51,467 nucleotides of DNA from Calditrichota bacterium. Its GTDB lineage: Bacteria > Zhuqueibacterota > Zhuqueibacteria > Thermofontimicrobiales > Thermofontimicrobiaceae. Positions 46,596 to 51,467 of this stretch are shown here, piece after piece; position 1 is the stretch's first letter, and each line of letters starts with the position of its first letter. The DNA lies in NCBI GenBank assembly GCA_013152715.1, contig JAADFU010000144.1, positions 1 through 51,467 on the forward strand. The letters are read 5' to 3'. The translations under genes and the position numbers were made by a program. The notes beneath the pieces are model-generated. The model had not been told where the DNA came from. It did not search any database and saw nothing but the letters and a program-made list of their open reading frames with translations.

Positions 46596-47360
46596 ATGAA
46601 AATCGTGATTTTAGGCGCCGGCTGCGGGATCCCGTCGCTGGAGTTCAGCGCGCCGGGGATTCTGCTGGAAACAGCCGATGGTCCTCTTTTATTTGACATG
46701 GGCCCGGGATCATTAGTCCGATTGCTAAAACTGGGCGTGAGCTACACGCAACTGCGCTGGGTTTTTCTGACGCATTTTCACTCGGACCACGCCGGCGATC
46801 TGGCGCCGCTGATTCAGGCGTTATGGACAACGCCGTTTTACGCACGGACAGAGCCGCTGACGATTTTGGGACCTATTGGATTAGACAAATTCTTGAGAAA
46901 TCTGGCAGCGGCGTTCGGCGACTGGATTTACGAGCCGGAATTTCCGTTAGAAATCAAAGAGATGGAACAGTCGGTGTTTTCTCTGCCGTCGCTGCGCATT
47001 TCCACGAGCCCCATGAATCATGGCAGTAAAAATGCCGTGGGTTATCGCATTGAAGATGCAGCAGGAAAATCGATTGTCTATTCCGGCGACACTGACGTTA
47101 CTGATGAAATTATCCATCTGGCGCACGAAGCTGACGCGCTCATTTTGGAATGCTCTTTTCCGGAAAAAAGAAAATTAGCAGGACATTTGATCCCTGAGGA
47201 AGCGGCGGAAATCGCCAAAGTCGCTCAATGCAAACACTTGATTCTAACGCATTTTTATCCGCCACAGGAGGAGTTGTTTGCCGAGATTCGCGAAGTCGTG
47301 CCTAAAATATTCAAAGGAAAATTGTCTTTGGCGCAAGATTTCATGACTGTCAGTGTTTAA
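46596..47360 (+). CDS. RNase Z-like metallo-beta-lactamase fold hydrolase
   Basis: A 254-residue MBL-fold enzyme. Metal ligands lie in LTHFHSDHAGDL (H60, H62, D64, H65), then MNHGSKNAVGYR, SGDTDVTDE and LILTHFYPP. This is the ribonuclease Z / arylsulfatase-like subset, but the exosite of true tRNase Z is not evident. It follows cutA by 29 bp. Confidence 0.85.
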   Translation: MKIVILGAGCGIPSLEFSAPGILLETADGPLLFDMGPGSLVRLLKLGVSYTQLRWVFLTHFHSDHAGDLAPLIQALWTTPFYARTEPLTILGPIGLDKFLRNLAAAFGDWIYEPEFPLEIKEMEQSVFSLPSLRISTSPMNHGSKNAVGYRIEDAAGKSIVYSGDTDVTDEIIHLAHEADALILECSFPEKRKLAGHLIPEEAAEIAKVAQCKHLILTHFYPPQEELFAEIREVVPKIFKGKLSLAQDFMTVSV

Positions 47361-47839
47361 TTCTTGAATGAACCTTTTGCTGCCGGACTCAGAAGATAGC
47401 AAGTAAGAGTGAAAAATCCAAAGAAAATTGGTAGAGGGATGCTGCGCTCTCCGCGTTTCTGTGTCAATTTTTATTGCAATATTCAAAAAGAAATGCACTT
47501 ATTTCAGCCTTGAACTCTCCAAGACTCAAAGGGCAAAAAAAAGAACCGATATATTCTCATCAACAAAGAAAAATTTTCAGCAAAAAAATTGTAGATACCT
47601 CTCTTCTACACGCATAAAATTTCGGTTCTGAATCGCTTAAAAAAATATATAAAGCCTGTTTTTGTTAAAAATTGTGCAAACGAAAACTCAACGACAAAAA
47701 ACAGGCGGATAGTCCAATCAAGTATGATAACGTCATTTTTAAATGAGGGCTGCGCAAAGATTTTAATTAAAATTTGGCGCCTTGGAGTCTTGACGGCTGA
47801 ATGACAAAAAAATAAAGAAAATTCATTCAAATAGAAGCG
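47361..47839. other. Non-coding region with stacked inverted repeats, upstream of the tonB-like gene
   Basis: About 480 bp without a convincing gene. It contains AGAACCGA (47542) complementary to TCGGTTCT (47622), enclosing a TGTAGA/TCTACA hairpin (47590-47610). GCCTGTTTTTGTT (47654-47666) pairs with ACAAAAAACAGGC near 47694-47706. At 47493-47530 and 47779-47805 are inverted partial copies of the family seen at 40192-40487 (TTTCAGCC...CTCCAAG; CTTGGAGTCTTGACGGCTGAAT). Transcription is unknown. Confidence 0.5.
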
Positions 47840-48739
47840 ATGTACTTCATTCAAAAAGAAACTTTTCAGAAGCATCTGTTAAAGATTTCGATTCTCATTT
47901 CTTTGCTCATTCATTTTCTTTTTCTGCTGCTCTACCGTCCTATTTCGCAATGGCAGCTTTTTCCCATTGCCGAGCTTCTCAAGCAGGACAAGCCCAATGA
48001 AGTTGAAAAAAGAATCGAATTTGAGCTGGTGGAAACGCCGGAAGACGCCCGCAGCGAAACGCCGCCAGAAAACACAAATCTTGTTTCGGACAAAAATTCC
48101 CGTGCCAGAAATCAGCAGCAAAGGGCTGACTTGCCAGTCGGCGCCCCTTACGCGCGGGGCGATATGAATGTGCACGAATTGCCCACATTTGCTTCAATGG
48201 CAAGGCCTGCCAGCCCGGCGAACCAATCGGCGCAGCAACAAAATGAAGCAGAAAAACAACAGCAAGCAGATTTAAAAGACGGGTTTACATTTGAGAAATT
48301 CAGCCGCCAGCAATTGATAAAAAGAGACGCCAGAAAACAATTCAGCATGGCACAAACCCAATCCGCGAACAGACCCACGTACAATAATCAAAAATTTCGT
48401 GCCGAAGACCTCGGCGGTTTGACGTTTAACACTTATGCCTGGAATTTTGCGCCGTATATGCTGGGGATGAAGCGTAAAGTGGAGCGCAATATTTTTCCGC
48501 CACCCGCTTTCACGCGCATGGGACTGATCAGCGGTGAGACCATTTTGCGATTCAAAGTTTTGCCCGGCGGCGAAGTGAAAGATGTGGAAGTTTTACAATA
48601 CAAAGGGCACAAATCCTTGAAGGAAACCAGCGTGCAGGCAATTTTGAACTCATCACCATTTAAGCCGCTGCCGGCTGATTTTCCGGAGAATTATTTGGAA
48701 GTTACAGCGAAATTCTCCTACTACATTCAGAGAAAATAA
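47840..48739 (+). CDS. TonB-family energy transducer
   Basis: Spans the periplasm between the ExbBD motor and outer-membrane receptors. A single membrane helix (ILISLLIHFLFLLLY, about 18-33) follows a short cytoplasmic tail; the middle is Gln/Ala-rich; the C-terminal TonB_C-like domain has SGETILRFKVLPGGEVKDVE and YKGHKSLKETSVQAI. 299 residues. It begins the exbB/exbD cluster. Confidence 0.85.
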   Translation: MYFIQKETFQKHLLKISILISLLIHFLFLLLYRPISQWQLFPIAELLKQDKPNEVEKRIEFELVETPEDARSETPPENTNLVSDKNSRARNQQQRADLPVGAPYARGDMNVHELPTFASMARPASPANQSAQQQNEAEKQQQADLKDGFTFEKFSRQQLIKRDARKQFSMAQTQSANRPTYNNQKFRAEDLGGLTFNTYAWNFAPYMLGMKRKVERNIFPPPAFTRMGLISGETILRFKVLPGGEVKDVEVLQYKGHKSLKETSVQAILNSSPFKPLPADFPENYLEVTAKFSYYIQRK

Positions 48740-48772
48740 AATTTTTTAACAAATAAAAACGGAAACGAAAAT

Positions 48773-49423
48773 ATGCAAGAAACCTGGTTGTTTTTTGAAC
48801 GCGGTGGAATCATGATGATTCCGTTATTGTTGTCGTCAATTATTGTATTAGCAATTGTAATTGAGCGCTCCATTATCCTGAGAAAGAAAAAAATACTAAT
48901 CCCGGAAATCATTCGCGTCATCGAAGAGATCAAAAAGCCAGACGACATCCATCTGGCGATTTCTATCTGCAATCAGAATAAAGGCGCCTTTGCGAACATC
49001 ATTCAATTGGGGCTTGAAAATAACGGCCTGCCGCGCGATGAATTGAAAGAATTAATTACAGACCAGGGCCGGCAGGAAGTTCGCTCGCTGCAAAAAGGAC
49101 TGGTTATTATTGAAACGATTGCCGGCATCGCGCCGCTGCTCGGTTTGCTGGGAACTGTTTTGGGGATGATAAAAGTTTTCACCGTCATTTCAGAACAGGG
49201 ACTGGGACAAACAAAAGCGCTTTCCGGCGGAATATCAGAAGCGTTGATTACCACCGTGGCAGGGTTATCCATTGGAATCGCTTCGCTCATTTTTTACAAT
49301 TATTTTGCCGATAAAGCCGAAAATATGATCATGGACATTGAAAAATATACTTCAAAATTACTGCGCAAATTTGTGCGTTTTCAAATGGATACCGCGATCG
49401 ACGAGGTGAAACATGCAGTTTAG
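48773..49423 (+). CDS. exbB: ExbB/MotA/TolQ proton channel family protein
   Basis: Motor protein of the TonB system, 216 residues with three helices. FFERGGIMMIPLLLSSIIVL begins it; IAPLLGLLGTVLGMIKVF and ISEALITTVAGLSIGIASL are the conserved pore segments with Thr residues. It starts 33 bp after the tonB-like gene and overlaps exbD by 11 nt. TolQ is an alternative name if the system handles Tol functions. Confidence 0.92.
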   Translation: MQETWLFFERGGIMMIPLLLSSIIVLAIVIERSIILRKKKILIPEIIRVIEEIKKPDDIHLAISICNQNKGAFANIIQLGLENNGLPRDELKELITDQGRQEVRSLQKGLVIIETIAGIAPLLGLLGTVLGMIKVFTVISEQGLGQTKALSGGISEALITTVAGLSIGIASLIFYNYFADKAENMIMDIEKYTSKLLRKFVRFQMDTAIDEVKHAV

Positions 49424-49817
49424 TGAAAAAAAACAGCGAAAACCTATCATCAACATTACCTCTCTCATCGACGTGCTGTTTTTATTGCTCATATTTTTTA
49501 TGGTCTCCTCTACTTTCGTAGAGCAGCCGGGTATGAAACTGGAGCTTCCGGAATCGAAATCCTCAACTGCGGAAAAAATCAAAGAATTGGTCGTGGAAAT
49601 CACTGCCGATGGCACTTTACTTCTTAACGACAATCCGGTTTCCATGAACGATCTCGAAAATAAATTTAAGGAAATGTTACCCCGGCTGCAGGAAAAATCT
49701 CTTGTGTTGAAAGCTGACAAAACTATTCCTCACGGCACAGTAGTGAAAGTCATGGACATTGCCCGGTTGAGTGGATTGGAAAAACTGATTATCGCCACTA
49801 CAGTGGAACAAAATTGA
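49413..49817 (+). CDS. exbD: ExbD/TolR family protein
   Basis: Plug and stabiliser of the ExbB pore, 134 residues. The membrane helix contains the essential Asp (ITSLIDVLFLLLIFFMV), then a periplasmic domain with LELPESKSS and VVKVMDIARLSGLEKLIIAT. It overlaps exbB by 11 nt. Confidence 0.92.
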   Translation: MQFSEKKQRKPIINITSLIDVLFLLLIFFMVSSTFVEQPGMKLELPESKSSTAEKIKELVVEITADGTLLLNDNPVSMNDLENKFKEMLPRLQEKSLVLKADKTIPHGTVVKVMDIARLSGLEKLIIATTVEQN

Positions 49818-50012
49818 CATTTCATGTTGCAACTTCTGTAATTAATCCGCTATTTTTTTTAACTAACTGTCTCACCTTAATACAATCTGACACTGACAAT
49901 TTCCAACAGGCTGCTTCGCATTGGCTTACTTGAATTTGTTTATTATTTTGTTACCTATTAGCCAATAGCATATATTTAATATTCTGCGACAGTTACGTCA
50001 CAAACATTACCC

Positions 50013-50029
50013 GTGCAATTAAGTTGCAC
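50013..50029. promoter_or_regulatory. Short palindrome upstream of the surface-protein gene
   Basis: GTGCAA and TTGCAC with a 5-nt centre (GTGCAATTAAGTTGCAC). It could be an operator or chance; no matching promoter hexamers were confirmed. Confidence 0.3.
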
Positions 50030-50113
50030 TTATTCTTTTGAAATTATTGCATTTAATTTTGTATTGGTATGAAGTTTGCGTGTTAGGTGCCGGAATAAAA
50101 GAGGTGCGCCAAC

Positions 50114-51467
50114 ATGAAAAAATACCCCCCTTCTCAAACGATCAGAAATTTCATTATCTTTCTGTTTGTTTTATTCGTTTCAAATGCCTTTCCCCAAAGT
50201 TCAGACAATGTTTTCATTGCTAAACTTATTGATCCGAATTTCCGCGTTTACGTGGATGGTCTGCCTGACTCTGCAGCCAGGCACACTTCCATCGATCGGG
50301 TTACACTAACCACCGACCAAGCCGGCTGGTATAGGATATTCTTCCATCTCGCCTACAGCGGAGACGCCCAGCTTAATGAGCACGTTTTCGTTACTGTTGT
50401 TAATGGCGATTCTATAATCACGCCTTTGGATAAAAATCTGGGCATGATAAAAGTGCTCAGAGATACCTCGGCAGTGCCGGACACACTCTGGCGAAACACC
50501 GGACTTTTTTATCTTCTCCCCGGAGAAAATCAAATTCTCATGCACCACTACAATGCTGTTTTCAAAGAACAGACTTCGCGCCAGTTGGTCGCCAATGTGC
50601 CTGAATCTGAATTGATGGCTATCGTTGTCGGCGACAGCATTGGTGACAGACAAAGTGTGCACATTGACAGCATGATTATTTACGGACACCCAAATTTTCG
50701 CGCATTAACCGATCTGACCAAAAAGGACCGTTTCATTGATGCGGACGGAAGTAATACTTTATCTGTCGGGGACGTCATTGAGTACACAATAGAAATTTCT
50801 AACTCGGGCAAGGGGATCGCCCATGATATTTTTGTTACCGACACTATTCCTGCTAATACCGCCTACATTTCCGGCAGTGGGAGCACGACAAAAGGAACAA
50901 TCCAAACTACAAGCCCTGTTTTTGAGGTTGAAATTGGCAACATGGCGCCCGGGAGTCAAGAAAGAGTTACCATCTCTTACCAAGTTCGCGTCACAAGCCC
51001 CACTGACAGCGTTAAAAATCAGGGGTTTTTAAACAGCGAAGAGAACGATTCCATTCCGACTGACGACCCGGACACGGACGAAGAAGACGATCCAACAATT
51101 ACCGTTGTTCCGGACTTCACCGGCGCAACGGATCTTACAAAAAGCGATTCTTTTTTTGATGCTAACGATAACGGCAAAATCGATGCCGGCGACTCCATTC
51201 GCTACACCATCACAGTTAAAAATTCAGGCCAGGGAACTGCGCACAATGTAGTTTTTACGGATTCGATCCCCAATTACACGCAGTACGTGCAGGGTTCCGC
51301 TTTTACTTCCAAGGGCACAATAGCTGCCACAAGCCCTGTTTTGCGCGTAGAAATTGGCTCCGTTGCGCCCAATGAATCGGAAACGGTAACAATTTCTTTC
51401 ACCGTGCTGGTCACTGAATCCATCACCATGGTCGCCAATCAAGGTTATCTCGATTCCGATGAAACAA
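50114..51467 (+). CDS. Secreted DUF11-repeat surface protein, 5' part
   Basis: The frame runs from ATG at 50114 (after AGAGGTG) to the window edge, 451 codons without a stop, so it is longer. A signal peptide (FIIFLFVLFVSNAFPQ) starts it. Residues about 30-190 form a unique region. At least two DUF11-like Ig repeats follow: DLTKKDRFIDADGSNTLSVG to about 330 and DLTKSDSFFDANDNGKIDAG onward. Each has VGDVIEYTIEISNSGKG or DSIRYTITVKNSGQG, then DTIPANT/DSIPNYT and MAPGS/VAPNE. This is a secreted or anchored repeat protein of the type common in FCB genomes. Calcium binding is suggested by DANDNGKID-like loops (inference). Confidence 0.85.
   Translation, partial: MKKYPPSQTIRNFIIFLFVLFVSNAFPQSSDNVFIAKLIDPNFRVYVDGLPDSAARHTSIDRVTLTTDQAGWYRIFFHLAYSGDAQLNEHVFVTVVNGDSIITPLDKNLGMIKVLRDTSAVPDTLWRNTGLFYLLPGENQILMHHYNAVFKEQTSRQLVANVPESELMAIVVGDSIGDRQSVHIDSMIIYGHPNFRALTDLTKKDRFIDADGSNTLSVGDVIEYTIEISNSGKGIAHDIFVTDTIPANTAYISGSGSTTKGTIQTTSPVFEVEIGNMAPGSQERVTISYQVRVTSPTDSVKNQGFLNSEENDSIPTDDPDTDEEDDPTITVVPDFTGATDLTKSDSFFDANDNGKIDAGDSIRYTITVKNSGQGTAHNVVFTDSIPNYTQYVQGSAFTSKGTIAATSPVLRVEIGSVAPNESETVTISFTVLVTESITMVANQGYLDSDET

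Noticed and set aside
47428-47875. Short frames in the 47361-47839 spacer
   Set aside because: Low-complexity Lys/Phe-rich translations on both strands with no RBS or domain; better explained by AT-rich repeats.

Overview
The window looks like the chromosome of an uncultured Gram-negative bacterium of the FCB superphylum, most like Calditrichota / candidate division KSB1 (inferred from gene content, not a phylogeny). Pointers are a GWxTD-domain protein, DUF5683- and DUF4834-like proteins, a lamin-tail-domain surface protein with a FlgD-like C-terminus, a TonB/ExbB/ExbD set, a likely folK-deoxynucleoside kinase pair, and moderate G+C with AT-rich spacers. I see no rRNA, tRNA, CRISPR array or intact insertion sequence.

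Positions 1-28738 read on the minus strand. In plus-coordinate order they hold the 5' end of mreB, purH (C-terminus shifted by a 14-bp duplication), a D-Ala-D-Ala dipeptidase, purN, LD-carboxypeptidase, a GWxTD protein, rimO, ftsY and a TPR/CsgG-like protein. Next comes a coupled purF-UbiA-ferredoxin-geranylgeranyl reductase run, a peroxiredoxin whose peroxidatic residue is encoded by in-frame UGA (probable selenocysteine), a YfiM-like protein, an HD hydrolase, a DUF1648 protein, an NSS transporter, DUF5683, a GAF/HD-GYP protein, a small membrane protein and a deoxynucleoside kinase. A GATC-type DNA methyltransferase with a possible nuclease remnant separates that kinase from folK. Then follow groEL/groES with a CIRCE operator, purA, a STAS protein and secF/secD.

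From 29039 on, most genes are on the plus strand: the lamin-tail protein, an alcohol dehydrogenase, ssb, a nucleoside uptake and salvage run (cdd, udk, a thymidine-kinase-like protein, a CNT transporter, purine nucleoside phosphorylase, adenine deaminase), small conserved genes (thiamine-binding-like, cutA, MBL hydrolase), TonB/ExbB/ExbD and the start of a DUF11-repeat surface protein. Two minus-strand islands interrupt this. One (30800-34985) is an AT-rich sensor kinase / response regulator / four-helix membrane protein cassette behind a consensus promoter. The other (35208-37856) is a muropeptide-degradation pair with a small Cys-rich gene.

The most notable observations are the selenocysteine peroxiredoxin with a SECIS-like hairpin, a 296-bp MITE-like element with 8-bp direct repeats, the purH frameshift, the apparently decayed restriction-modification locus, and the uncharacterised three-gene signalling cassette. 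De novo purine synthesis (purH, purN, purF, purA) and salvage are both well represented. Enzymes acting on murein peptides recur (dipeptidase, LD-carboxypeptidase, dipeptide epimerase, NlpC/P60).
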